Below are positions 33,799 through 46,070 of a DNA stretch of 64,000 nt, in pieces; position 1 is the stretch's first letter; each line of letters starts with the position of its first letter. This DNA comes from Diphasiastrum complanatum (taxonomy: Eukaryota > Streptophyta > Lycopodiopsida > Lycopodiales > Lycopodiaceae). A program made the position numbers and the translations under genes. The stretch is from NCBI GenBank assembly GCA_029204225.1, contig CM055102.1, positions 40,291,220 to 40,355,219 of the forward strand. The letters run 5' to 3'. The notes beneath the pieces were generated by a model, which saw nothing but the letters and a program-made list of their open reading frames with translations, made no database searches and was not told the origin of the DNA.

Positions 33799-34190
33799 TT
33801 CAATGAATGGATGACCCATCAATTTGAATTGCAGCAATCCCAACTTGAAGTTGAGAGAGCAAATGATGCTTAGATAGCTGAACAAATTTCCAAGTTGCAC
33901 AACGATGCCAGTACATGCGACTCTCAACTCACCACATCATCTAATGAAAGGGACTTGTTGTGCCAATCCAATATGTAGCTTTAGCAACAGATAGTGTATG
34001 AGCAAGCCATGCCTTGAACCTCTGAAAAACACAATTGAGATAATGTTGAACTTGTGAAGGCAACTTTCAAGGTTTCAAAAAGAAAGACCAATGTTATAGA
34101 GCCCAAGGTAATAGGTTTGAAAAAACAAGTCACCCAATTGAAACCCAATATCAAATCAATCCCTTGAAACCTTGTGACACCTTCACCATC
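33799..34190 (+). pseudogene. decayed coiled-coil reading frame
   Basis: One frame stays readable for ~130 codons with only TAG and TGA stops (six). It reads TFNEWMTHQFELQQSQLEVE, then ISKLHNDASTCDSQL and ATFKVSKRKTNVIEPKVIGL. The heptad-like Leu/Val spacing and Gln/Glu/Lys richness suggest a coiled coil. All stops sit where CAG or CGA would fit, as expected after C-to-T decay. I do not recognise the family; a retroelement gag or a host coiled-coil protein are both possible. Confidence 0.4.
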
Positions 34191-35289
34191 CAAAAAACCT
34201 ACACCATTGATCATTTACGTGTTAATTTTGAGAAAATTGGAGTGGTATAAAGGCCACCTTCTTGATTTTGAACTTCATCATAAAATATGATAATGATATT
34301 GTTGAAAAATGAGGTGCGGAATGGGCGACAGACTGAAGTGTTGCCAGACACTACCGACTTGTCGGTAGGCGCTTGAGAAAGACTTAGTGAATTAGAGCAC
34401 CGTGTTTAGATCTTCTGTCACAATAGATCCAATCGATTCATCGACGAGTCAGTAGGTGTCGAAGACAACCGTAGATTTAGAATTCCGAGGCATCAAGGAC
34501 AGTCGTGATTTTGATATTCAACTCATTTGACTCGATACATAAGGAGATTGAAGAGCATTTGATTCACAAACAACAAATATAGAAAGAACAATTACCATTC
34601 ACACAGTATACAATGATTTGAAGAACTTAGAGTATAATTAAAATGCACGAATATACATGAGATTGCTGTAAAAGAAAGAAGATCAATTTCGAATTGAACA
34701 ATAAAGCTAGGCTAAATAGTACGAATGTCACTGGCTCGATAGTCCAGATCAAATAGATCATCTAATAACATAAAGACATTCAATAGCTATTCTGTACTAA
34801 AATGGAAAGAAAACATTTATCTTTTATTATGTGCATCTGACTTTGTTTATGTACACAATGTAGATACTCTATGATACATCAGCCTTGGGCTAATTGTGAA
34901 ATAAAATGGGCATGAAGACCCAATAGTAGTAACCATAGTTCGAGACGTTAGTTTTGCCATCAGGTTCAGACGTCTTCTGGAGAGTATTCAATAGTTCGGA
35001 GTGTTCAAGTCGTGAGACTGGGAAGTGATGAACTATTGATTGATAGTTGAACTATTGAATGGCTCTGCTTATTCAGTAGACCTTGCAATAGTGTAGAAAC
35101 TCTGTCTTTGAACTTGTGTGTAAATGTGCCGATTCTTCTCTGTAGAAGATTCTCGTGTAAATAACCAAGTCTGGGACTCTCTCGTGGATATCTGAAAGAA
35201 AGAGTTGGTAGCTAATACAGTGGCAATTGGATCGAATGGTTGAAATGGAATAAAATTTTTAACACTCTCTCTTAATTCGACTTCAAACA

Positions 35290-35720
35290 TTTAAATAGTC
35301 TTTAAATTCAACATCTTCTTAAATAGAAGATGTTTTTCTTTAGGCAGATCTTTTGTAAAGATATCGACTACCATGAGATTTGTTGAACAATAAATCAGCT
35401 CTACACATTCTAAGTGTACTTTCTCTCAAACAAAATGAAATCAAATTTCTATATGTTTAGTCCTAGAATGAAATTTAGGATTGAGAGTAAGTTGAATGCA
35501 ACTGACATTGTCACAGTACATGGTAGTTGGATTGTTTTGTGCCTTAAGTTTAGATCCTATAGAAGACGCCTCAGTCAGATAGTTTCTTTTGTTGCTTGTG
35601 TTGTTGCTACATATTCAGCTTCAGTCGACGATAGTAAGATTGACTTTTGTTTTCTATTGTTCCAAGAAACAGGTGCAGATGATAGGTACAAATAGTATCT
35701 GGAGGTAGACTTCTTGGTGT
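35290..35720 (-). pseudogene. copia RNase H remnant
   Basis: The minus strand shows DTKKSTSRYYLYLSSAPVSW, SSTEAEYVATTQATKE and, further on, the KHIE-like segment with stops. Clear copia RNase H, disabled by frameshifts. Confidence 0.75.
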
Positions 35721-36199
35721 CTAAATTTCTGGAAGAAGGAAAGAGGATACAATAGTAATGAAATCAAAATATAACAACGAACTATCAGGCTTTGCAGAAT
35801 AATATTTTTTCCAATGTATGAATACACCTATAGAAAACGAACAAAGCTATCACGACAATCGTTACGTTCGTTCTTTTAGTACTTTGAAAGCATTAGCACT
35901 AAAGTGATTCTGTAGACAAACAAGTTCAGAGTGTGAGTGATGTATAGAATAGTGCAATGCCAAAGCATTTGACATATCGACTTGATTGTTCGATACATTC
36001 GACAATATAGACTAAACAATAAGAGACTTATTATAAACAAATAACGTTAACTAAAGATAAACATGCATGCATTCTGATATAATATTGAATGCAATAAGAA
36101 GATGTAATTGATTCAATAAGTAATAGCATCACTAGGCATATCTATTTAATAGATTTTGTACCATAAACAACTTTGGGACTTCTTAGAAATCCTTAGATG

Positions 36200-37010
36200 A
36201 CTCTAATGTACCCTCTTGATGTTGATGCATCTTCTTCTCGTTTGATTATGCTTGAACCCCGCCGATATTTGATGTCATGATTAGTTGTCTTGCAACATTT
36301 ACAAAATAGCTTGGTCTTGGGTTTCTATTGTTGTTTGTGCCATTGATACTCGTTCGAATGAGCTTGCTCAATATCTGTCTTTTTTCACTCTTGGATTCTT
36401 ATTCTTCTCAAACAATGCAATTGTTTATTCAATAATATGTTTCACTCTTTGAAAAAGAAAAATTCTTTTTTCTTGTTTCTTCTTGCAACAAGCTTGTTAT
36501 CACCTTTTGCAGTGATAGCTCAAAGGTATTACGTACAAATAACACTAAGTGCTCATAAGAAGAAAGAAGATTGGATAGATGTGTCATGATGACATCTTTA
36601 TCTTACTATAGCATCAATGGCAACTAACTTATCTAACAACTATTTGAAACTAATGAGATGATCACTTATTGAAATTCTTTCACTACTCCTTTTGAGAGCT
36701 AGAAATTTCTTTCTCATAAAGAGATAAGCAATGGCATATTTGGTTTCATATACGCTAGTTAGAATGTTCCAAGCTTTTTGGCAGTAGGATAATTAGCCAC
36801 ATGGGCTATTTGTAAATCTTTAAGATTTAGAGATATGATATTCAAGGCTTTGTCATCTTTCACTTTCCAAGTAGTCAACAAGATCTATTAGTTTGGCTAT
36901 CATGGCATTACCATATTTCCATAGTTCATTTTCAATCCGAATCATCCTCATCTTAAATTTTCACATGTGGAAGTTGTCACCATTGAACTTGTTGATCAAT
37001 CGGATCTTAG
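36200..37010 (-). pseudogene. copia gag remnant
   Basis: Minus-strand pieces resemble copia gag: NELWKYGNAM-like start (36950-36900), CQKAWNILTSVYETKYAIAY, LFMRKKFLALKRSSERISIS and HLISFKQLLDKLVAIDAI, ending in a Lys-rich region at 36500-36400. Many stops. No PBS could be identified at its 5' side. Confidence 0.6.
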
Positions 37011-37015
37011 AGGTT

Positions 37016-38930
37016 GAACTTTCATGATTAAATAATGATACAAAAATAGAAAGAAACAAGCAAGAATCTCTTCATAGGAAACATGATGACCAAAAAAAAA
37101 GTAATTACATGGAGATCCATTTTTTAATTTTTTTTAAATATCAATATTTAAAATACTTCAAAAACATATATTGTAATCCTAAAAATCTTATTTTCCTAGA
37201 AATTTTAATCATGCTAAAAATATTTAATTAGTAGATTAAAATCAAAAATCTCAAATTAACATATACTATATAATATTATTTTTTAAAATAAAATAATTAG
37301 TCATACAACCACTAAAATAAGTTACAAATTTATTTTTGTTAATTTAAAATAAAATTTTAATTTTAAAAGCTTTTTGAGTGAAAAATTTAATGTTATTTCA
37401 AAAGTTATTGCAAAAATTTAAATCGATATTTTTTCAAATTTTAATATTTTTTGAATGTTTACTTAGATTTCAAATATCTTTGTAAATTCATTGAATATTT
37501 AAACATTAAAAAATATAAAATAATTGCAAATTAAATTACTTCAAAGCAACTAAGATTATATGATCTGTAAAAAAAATTAAATTTTTTTGAATAGAAATCT
37601 TTGTCAGCATTGTCTCCAAAAATTATTATATTGTTTTACATATGTCAAAAAATTGAAATATTAAAAATCCTATAAAATCAAATAACATTAAATATTTTTT
37701 TACTGATATCAAATAGATAATTTCATACATTCTCAAAAATAAAAATATCATTTTATTCTAATATTAATAACTATAATCAAAACTAAGTTTGTAACAAACT
37801 ATTAAAAAGATTTTTTTATTACAAACAAATTTAAAAATATTAAATTAATCTAAAAAAATTCAAGACACAAATTCTCAAAAAATATGAACACAATTTTTAT
37901 AATAATAAAAGAGAACTTATTACACTTAGAAATCATTTATTGACATCTTTCTCTTTCTCTAGAAGAGCCTCAATAAAAACAAACAGTACCTCTTCCAACA
38001 CCAATAGTTAGAATATTATAATCTTGAATTAAAACATCAACAAACTTCCTTGTGTCACCCACCTTCCCACTGGTAGGAGATTGTGGTTCCTTCAACAAGG
38101 GATTTACTTAATCGTCATTATATAAATCTTTACTTACTTATGTCAACTCATTTGATAAAATTGACAAAGATTTATTTTTCATTTTTAAAAATTAAATAAA
38201 ACTAGAATCTAAATCTACTACAACAACATGTTTGTATTTTTGAACAACACATGCATTGGTAATGCCGCTACTGCTAAATAAGTCTAATTCATTATATGAT
38301 TTTTGAGTTTTTTTTTTTTTTTTTGTGACTGTTGGATATTGGAACAAGTTTTCAAAACTTGTCAACCAAGTGGTATTATAATGCATATTATAATGCAACT
38401 AAGCATTTGTTGTCCAACGAATAACAAACAATGATTATGTATTCTATTTTGTTGCAAATCGTACACCACCCAAGTTTTTGACATTGGGCTTGTACTTGAC
38501 ACAGAACAATTATAAAAATTACTTAAATAGATAAATAAATAACATAAAATTTGAAATGATTGTTTATTATTAAATTCAAAATAAAATCTTGAAATTAAAA
38601 TATGAATTTAAAAATCTTGAAGTTCAAAAATTACCACACAACATTCTCTATTCCTACATTATAAAAAGTCAATAGAGCTTTTTGAAATGAAGCTGATTGC
38701 CAACTAGAATGAAAAATAACAACTCTCTAAATATGAGACATTGTGAATTCAAGAAAGTCTTGTAGAAAATTATGGATTTCAGTGAATTGAAAAGGAGCAT
38801 CATCATTCAATGATTCTTTCATTTGAAATATCTTATATGGAATATTGATAATGCAAAGTGTATAGGACCTTTTCTTTAAAAATTTAAATTTTTTTCTACA
38901 ATCACCCTCCTCAACAATGTAGAAGCATGA
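37016..38930. other. very AT-rich gene-less block
   Basis: 37100-37960 is almost entirely A/T with AAAT/TTTA words. It holds no gene, no long inverted repeat I can define, and only a poly(T) run at 38310-38325. Possible old matrix-attachment-like or decayed repeat DNA; nothing more can be said. Confidence 0.45.
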
Positions 38931-39411
38931 TTAATCATTGACACTTTTGGAAAAATAAGTCTCCATCGCATCATCCTCCGCAATGGTCTCACCACATGCC
39001 AGTCTCTCTCTATCTCTCTTTTTTGCTTTCGCTTTCAGAATATGTCTCTTTAATTGCTCTGAAAGGACTTTATTCTTTTTATCTTTAGGGAACTCAAAAA
39101 GTAGTAATGGACAACTTCTTAAAATAAGACAACGACAAAACATATCGAATATCATTTTACAAAAAAAATTGTTTATCAACGAAACATTAACATTATCGAA
39201 TTTTACAGATGAAAATACACAAATTATATCCTTGTCACAAGATACCAATGATGACTTAGGCTTAGAATTTAAATTTGAAAACATGTAGAATTCATTTCTT
39301 AGTGATGAACAAGACAAAATATATAATAAAATTACAAGCTCAAAATTAGGATTGTTTATCCTATCTGACATTCCAAGAAGTGAAGAAATATTCATGATAT
39401 CCCTTACATAT
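38931..39411 (-). other. unassigned open frame
   Basis: A minus-strand frame of 168 codons (39437-38931) ends in a Lys/Arg-rich, acidic-tailed stretch (KRHILKAKAKKRDRERLACG, then EDDAMETYF). I do not recognise it. It overlaps a plus-strand frame and the start of the copia fragment, so coding status is doubtful. Confidence 0.2.
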
Positions 39412-40510
39412 TTTGTGACAATCAAGCTTCTCAACAAATTGCTTCAAATCCTATCTTCCATGCTAGAACAAAACATATCGAGATAGCTCACCACTTTGTG
39501 AGGGAGAAGATACAATCCAAGGAGGTGCAACTACATCATGTACCATCATCTGAATGCATAGCTGATATATTAACCAAGCCATTGTCCAAAGATCCATTTT
39601 TTAAGTTAAGATATGCACTTGGAATTGTAGATAGATGTACAATAGATTTCCAAGTTAGAAGTGAGGAGGAGTGTTGAAAATTGTCACTTCTCACTTGACA
39701 TTGGTTAGTGTAAATATTAATCAAACATTAGAATAATGTGATGATCTGATTTCACACGTGTGGAGCCTGTTCCCACGTGTGAAAGGATGTACTTTTCATG
39801 TTTGTATATATCTAAATTGATTTTGTATCAATCTAGTTAGTGTGAACATGATATGACCAGTTTTTTAGTCAAGTTGACTAGTCACCTAGAAATTAGCTTT
39901 TCCTTGCATGTGCATGAGTAAATGCTCCCACATGGCAAGTGGATGTTCACACGTGTGTATAGAGTACTAGAAGATAAGGGTTGACCATTTTCCTTAGATC
40001 CTATTTTGTAGGGAGTATTCATATATTCTAGGAGACTAGCTTTTTGGATTTTAGCCATATTCTAGAAGGTCAACTATTGGATAAGGATCAAGGATGAATC
40101 AAATGGATAGATCTGAGTGATGTGGCACTCTTCACATGTGTGAAGACCTGTTGGACTGTACCAGACTCGTGGATGTACTTGATCCATAAAAGGATCATCA
40201 TTTTGCTAAGAAGATTGATGAGACTTTTGCATTCGACACTTTTGTGAGATTCTAGTCATTTGTCTTGTGATTTCTATGAATGATTGCTATCTAGGATGAT
40301 TGTACTTGTTGTTTCAGGTGCAGGCTGTACTGTGGACAATACTCCACACGTGTGAGGCCGCTCTCACTAATTAATGATGTCTTGATCCATTGCTCTTGCT
40401 TAAATCCAAGTGTAGTGAATCTAGATCAAGATCTAATATGTAGAACTTGATAGATCCATTGATTAAGCAACCAATAACTCTCTATGATTGTAAAGTACAA
40501 TAATTATTGT
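39412..40510 (+). mobile_element. Ty1/copia 3' end: RNase H tail plus LTR
   Basis: The plus strand reads FCDNQASQQIASNPIFHART, KHIEIAHHFVREKI and SECIADILTKPLSKDPF, the intact C-terminal 80+ codons of a copia pol, ending in a stop at ~39675. The purine tract GTGAGGAGGAG is followed by the LTR start TGTTGAAAATTG (39674). The LTR extends to about 40510 (right end not fixed). Upstream pol is missing. Confidence 0.85.
39674..40510 (+). repeat. copia LTR with repeated CACGTG boxes
   Basis: CACGTG cores at 39755-39760, 39774-39779, 39950-39955 and 40347-40352, mostly within CACACGTGTG, plus a variant CACATGTG at 40133-40140. CACGTG is the plant G-box bound by bZIP and bHLH factors, so the LTR may once have been light- or stress-responsive. 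Confidence 0.75.
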
Positions 40511-42836
40511 CCTAAAAACTGTAAAATTTATCATCTTCAACTAGTTTTTTTGGCATAGTTTTAACCATACTACTTTGATCGAACTTTAGAATGATCTCCA
40601 TCCTAAGTATAAATCTCTTATCTAATGTTCTAAAGTATCTTTCATAATTGGTATAGAGAATAGAGTCCAAATTGGATGCTTCACTATTTCTTATATCAAT
40701 TTTACACATCAAGATATAACTAGAACATGAAGAACCAAATAGAATGTGAATGAAATAATTCCTCCATGTTTCAAACTTTGAATTCTCTGGAAAATTACAG
40801 CAACCAAACAATAAATGTGAGTGATGACCATTTGCTTGCTTGTCTCCTCCAACTGTGTCCTTTCTTGATATGTCTCCACCATAAAACTCCACGAATGAGC
40901 CTCCATCGCCATCTTGCCACAAGAAACCATCAAACCTTGGAAATCCATGAGTGGGTGAGTACATCATGATGCAAATCCAGCACAACATGACTTCATATAA
41001 CTAAGTGGTAGCACTAGTCCATCTTCAAGGTCTATTTGACACAAGAAAATGACCATGAATTCACCAAAAATTGACAATCTCCAAGTATTGGCACCAAGTA
41101 GCTCAACACTTGCAAACTTAGGCATGGATGAGTGACATAATGAACCTCCAATAGCTTCATTTCCATCAGCAAAACCAGCCAATAATGCTAGGTACAACTC
41201 CAACAATAAGATATTGCAAGACAATGTACCTAGTTTGTCCATATCTTGACAATTTGCACACATTCACATGAAATAACTCAAACATGAGATTGAACAAGTA
41301 AAGTAAACTTGAAAAACACTTCCTTGCTGCTTCTTTGACCTTACTTGAGTTTAAAGACTCCGGCAAAAACAGAGCCATAACATCTTTGCCAAATAACCTT
41401 CATTTGATTCTCTTGACTAGCTCCAAATTGCCATCTTCCCTTTTGTGTTGTTGAAGCCCTTTGAGACCAACCTCTTGATCTTCCTCTTGACCATCAAAGT
41501 CATTGAACAAACTTTGTTTTCGAGATCCATTATTTGCTTTTACAACATGAAAACCATGAGAACCAATATCCACTTGCATAGCATCATCTACACAAAAAGA
41601 TTCTCCAAAACATGTGAGTAAAGCAAAGTGAGTCGCTTCCACTTGCTTACCTTTCTCTTGATCATTAAATATATCAAAGATATGAATATCTTCAGACCTT
41701 AACCTCTGGAAATACAACCTCTAAAACATGTGATCTAGATCCAACAAGATCTCATCAATGCTTGATCTCGAATTTTCACAAAGGGTAGTGAAAACAATGT
41801 CATTGGTGGCACCATTATAAATCAAAAGATAGACTTCAAACTTTTCATCCAACATGAAGTAGAGTAGGTGAAGATGAGTATAAAACCTAATAAATCCAGC
41901 CTTCTTAAATCCATAACAAACCTCAATAAGCTCACCAATGAGATCTCCCTTGCCTTGAAGAAATTGCCTCTCGATTTGCTCCATATGTAGTCTTCTCCAA
42001 CCAACCTTTTGCCATCTTGATCATGAGTGATCAATTCACAATCATAGAGTCCTTTGAGTTGATGAAGAGATGTGAGATCCATGCCTTAGATCTTCCCAAG
42101 AACCAATCTTCCATTGCTCTTTCCTTCATAAGACTCCCTCTTAATGATTGCATAATAAGAAGTAGAAACCTCAAAAACATTAGAAGCCATGAAAAAAATG
42201 ATTAGTACCTTCAACTTAAGGATGATTGAAGTACTCTCTCTTTTCAAACAAGAACTTCTATTCAATGTTTTATGTAATGACTCATATGATAATGATTCTT
42301 CCTCACTAGCATTTACAATGACATCATTCAAAGTACATGCTACTTTGAACTCTTCACATACTTCTCTTCTTCTTGACTTGTGACTATCTCCCTCATCAAG
42401 TCTCTTGATAGAACCATTTGATCTACTCTCTTTATGAAGACATGTGATCCACTTGCTGCAAAAATGACTTTCTTGGACTCATCACAAAAGAATGTAGAAG
42501 AACCATCTCCTTCATGAATTCACCTAGCAACATCTTTTTCCATATGATCAAAGAAATCATTAGCAACAATCTTTTCCAAGGAAGAACCTTCACCACCTCC
42601 ATTGATGAAGTTAGCTCTTTCCTTACCTTTTTGCATGCTTGAACTTGCCATGAAGAACCATTGAAACACCATCATTATCCTCAAGACTAGCCAAGTTAGC
42701 ACAAAGATGAACATCTTCAAGAAGCATATTAGATCTTGACCTAGATCTTGCATAAGGAAGCTTGTTAGACTTTGCATAAGATCCACCAATCTTATTGATG
42801 CTAAAAGGGAACTTTGGAAAGTTGAGACCAATCTCC
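40511..42836 (-). other. unidentified coding-like region left of copia gag-PR
   Basis: Where integrase and RT should follow the minus-strand copia gag-PR (42837-44093), none of their motifs is found. Instead there are overlapping minus-strand frames. The longest, 41984-41400, is ~195 codons with a single TAG at 41718 (MEQIERQFLQGKGDLIGELI ... RSEDIHIFDIFNDQEKGKQV). Others lie at 42331-42086 and 41263-40964. No family is recognised. It could be a captured host gene, an unknown element protein, or chance. Confidence 0.35.
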
Positions 42837-44093
42837 TTTTACATTCCATCCTTTTTGTTAGCCATAACAAAAGCATCAAGCTTGAAAAGTCTACCTTGTC
42901 TATTGCCCCTAGCAACCGAGATTTTTTCCTTTGTAATGAAACAAGCATCACCACCAAACTTTACCATGTATCCTTTCTCTATCATTTGACCAACGCTTAA
43001 CAAATTCTTTGAAAGTGAAGGGATGTAAAGAACACCATCAAGTCTTGCTTTCCGATTAGTAGAGAGACAAATAAGAATTGAACGAATACCTTCAATCACA
43101 CACTCACCCCCATTGGCCATGTGAATTTCTTTCTTGGCTCCATCATAAGTGACCAACGAAGTAAAGAACTCTTTGTGACTAGTCATGTGTGAACTAGCTT
43201 CACTATCAATCCACCATGAATCTTTGTCACCTTCACTTGATATTGGACTTGAAGAACACATCAAAAGAGAATCACCACCACCTAGATCCTCATCATTAGT
43301 AGTAAAGTTGATTTGCTTGCTACCTTCATCTCTTTGCTTCTTCAAACATTCATTAGCAAAATGCCCTTTGATTCCACAATAAAAGCATTTCAACTTAGAC
43401 TTATCTTTCTTTTTGCCAAAAGAGGAAGTCTCACCTTGATCTTGTCCTTTTGACCACTTGCCTTTGCCTTTGCCCTTGAACTTGAATTTGATGAACATAG
43501 CCTCCTCTTCATATTGAGATGTTGATATAGATCCACCCCCTCTTGATTGAAGCCTATACTCCTCATTCACCAAGATCTATTGCAAATCCACAATACTTGG
43601 CAAAGTCTTTTGAATAGCAAAACCAAGATTAGCATGATCATCCAACAAGCCATTAAGTATAACTTGAACAAGTTCTAGCTCCTTATTGTTTTCATCAATA
43701 CATGCTAACTCATCATTGAATGCTTTAACCCTCAAAACAAAAGCATGAGTACTCTCTTCCTTCTTTTGCAAACTTTGAAAGATTTGCCTCCTAAGAGTAA
43801 GCACTCTTGATGTAGACTTGGACTCATAAAGCTTCCTTCCCAAGCCTCCAAAGATGATGTGCACTTGCCAACTTCCTTGAGAAGTTCATTGGTAACATTC
43901 ATCTTAATCATGTGTAGAGCTTTCTTTGCTCTCTTGTCATACCTCACTTGATCTTGAGGTGCTTGAGGCCTTGAGGCCTCTCCTCCACACCTGCAACAAT
44001 CTCCATCAACTCATTCATCTCCAATAAAGACTCCATCCTCACCTTCCAAGTAGAATAGTTGATTGAGGTAAGTCTATCATTGCCTTCCAACAT
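42837..44093 (-). pseudogene. copia gag and protease
   Basis: Gag starts at 44093 (MLEGNDRLTSINYSTWKVRM, the LxGxNYxxWK entry of copia gag) with stops or shifts to 43870. It continues at 43864-43577 (RQIFQSLQKKEESTHAFVLR) and 43573-42839, with a zinc knuckle CFYCGIKGHFANEC (canonical CX2CX4HX4C) and protease. The protease active site reads WWIDSEASSHMTSH: the catalytic D-S-G has become D-S-E, which should abolish activity. GVLYIPSLSKNLLSVGQM and a GAG-pre-integrase-like end (RLFKLD) follow. Confidence 0.85.
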
Positions 44094-44361
44094 GTTTTGA
44101 CAAAATCACAAAAAATTGAATATCTCAAATTCTAGACCTTCCTAATGCACCAAAAATCGGCTAATTTTAGTAAACCAAGTGTGAAATCGGAATTGATCAA
44201 GTATATAAACCTATATTGAGTTTTGACCTACAAAAGATCAATTCTACATATGCAAAAATGTTGATTTTTGAGTAGAAATCAATCTAGCATGCTCTAGCAC
44301 TAGTAACTCCTCCAAATCCTTGATAAATGTGGTTGATCCTTTCATAACCTGAAACACAAGA

Positions 44362-44373
44362 TCTCTGATACCA
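44362..44373 (-). other. primer-binding site of the copia element
   Basis: TGGTATCAGAGA on the minus strand, directly against a TG/CA LTR boundary at 44374 (LTR end CCTTCACA). Initiator-tRNA-Met type. Confidence 0.8.
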
Positions 44374-45000
44374 TGTGAAGGATTTTAGGTCATTCAAGAT
44401 CCAATCCATGTCCCTGATCTTTGGTTACAAAAGGAGCAAACCAACAATCCTAGCGTCTTCTACGTTGTTGGATGGGTGAGTCTTATGACTTCACACTCAG
44501 GCATGCCACACACTCAATGATCCAACACATATCCAATGATACAACAAGATTCAAATGTGGCATAAGGTCAATCTCAGCTGGGTGTATGGTAGAGTTGATG
44601 ACTGCGATCAGCTAGGCGCAGACTGGATTCCTAACCGCTGCGAAGTGACATCTTAGGGGTTTGTCCCTCACATGGCATTGCCCAAATAGCGTTGCTAGGT
44701 TGTATATATGTTGTACATAACCAACCATTAGTTGCTTAACACGTTGCAAAACGAAAACGTGGCATGATTATCTCGTCATTTCAATGGTGTCTTGTACTTC
44801 GTTGAATAACATTGAAGCCTATGACCCTCGAGCATGCCACACAATCATCCAATGGTGCAACAAAAAAGTGATATGATTATTTCTTCATTCTAACATGTAT
44901 TTTATGTCATTGGATCAGGGTGAGTCCTATGACTAGCATTAACTAGCCTTAGCTACCACTAGGTGAGTAATATCCTAACCCTCATGCAAATGCAAGGGCG
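44374..45000 (-). repeat. probable 5' LTR of the copia element
   Basis: The left boundary is fixed by the PBS. The right boundary is unknown because no 3' LTR copy is found near 40500. It contains repeated wording CATCCAATGGTGCAACAA / ATCCAATGATACAACAA. Confidence 0.5.
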
Positions 45001-46070
45001 AAATTTTACATAATGTGAACCCGCCCCCCAGGGTTGCTCGTAAAGTCAAGAAGAAGAAGAAGGTTAAAACACCGGTTTGAATTTTCAGAGCTTTTATGTA
45101 TCGCCATCGCCATCCCAGCAGCACCGTCGCTCCTCGCCTTCTTACTTGCATGCATCGTCAACAACAATCCAGCAGTAGATGCACGATCCATGCTGCCTCG
45201 GATTGCTGCTGCAAGCAAGCATCAGTGGATGCGTTTTCAAGAATTGCATTCAATCTCTTCAAGTGGATCCTGCAGCCATGGCATCCCTTCACCCAGGGTT
45301 TGCAGATTCCAGTGGAAGAATGGAGTCGCAAGTGAAGGGAAAAGGCTGTCGAGTCTGCTGATCGGGAATGGCAGAGCTAAGCATTCCAGAGTGGTTGGTT
45401 TCTTTGCAGCAGGAGTGTTTGCATTCCTCCGATGCGACTGGAGATTGAAGAAAAGATTTTTCATGGTGGATTTAGCCTGCTTGCTGTCGTCTTTGGATTT
45501 GGAGGTGAGTAGAGCATAGTTACTGCAATAGAATATTATGCACCTCTGTTCCTCGTGCATGCTGTTGAAATTTCACTGTCTGCTGGACTTGAGGATAAAC
45601 AGCGAGCACTTTCATTCCATACATCTCTTGATATTCTGTTCTTATTAGAATATATAAAGAGGATGAAAAGGTAGGGCACGTTACAACTACAGCTATCAGT
45701 TTCTAGAACTCTCATGTGTAGTGAATTCGATCACACTGAAAGGTTTTACATATTAACTTAATCGATTCTTGTTACTTCTTGTAAATTACAGCTTTATTTT
45801 GCATAGATTTACCCTTTTCTGTTGCGTGCGTGCCTGCCAACATGAGTAGAGCTCAAGTGTCATGGTTTCTAAATCCTTGTTCCCTGAAAATGATCCCGAT
45901 TTCATCATGGAGGTTTGCTACTGTCGAGTTGACAGTGTGCACGTAGATAATCTGCCGTTCCTACTGCTAGTTTTTAGAAAGTGGGACAATTTAAAATCTT
46001 TTTCAAACGGAGGGAATGTAAGGCTTGAAATTCAAGACACAAAATGTCTTCTAAGTTAGCCTCTCTATGG
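45000..46070 (+). other. GC-rich island with candidate first exon
   Basis: 45080-45510 is richer in GC and CpG than its surroundings and ends at a good splice donor (GGAG then GTGAGTAG at 45505). All three plus frames are open in parts, including a 161-codon frame at 45034-45519 and a short frame with MASLHPGFADSSGRMESQV, but none matches a family I know. It may be the 5' exon or UTR of a plant gene whose remaining exons are far away or lost. Confidence 0.35.

Larger units (their letters stand above)
34290..37015 (-). mobile_element. Ty1/copia element, minus strand, pol largely deleted
   Basis: The 3' LTR-like part spans about 34290-35290 (boundaries uncertain). RNase H follows at 35290-35720, an unassigned spacer at 35720-36190, and gag at 36200-37010. 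Integrase and RT are missing. The order on the minus strand fits copia. Confidence 0.6.

Noticed and set aside
38983-39288. 101-codon plus frame
   Set aside because: Overlaps a longer minus frame; neither has a recognisable domain.
45034-45519. 161-codon frame as a confirmed protein
   Set aside because: The other frames are also partly open, there is no family match, and the frame crosses the splice donor.
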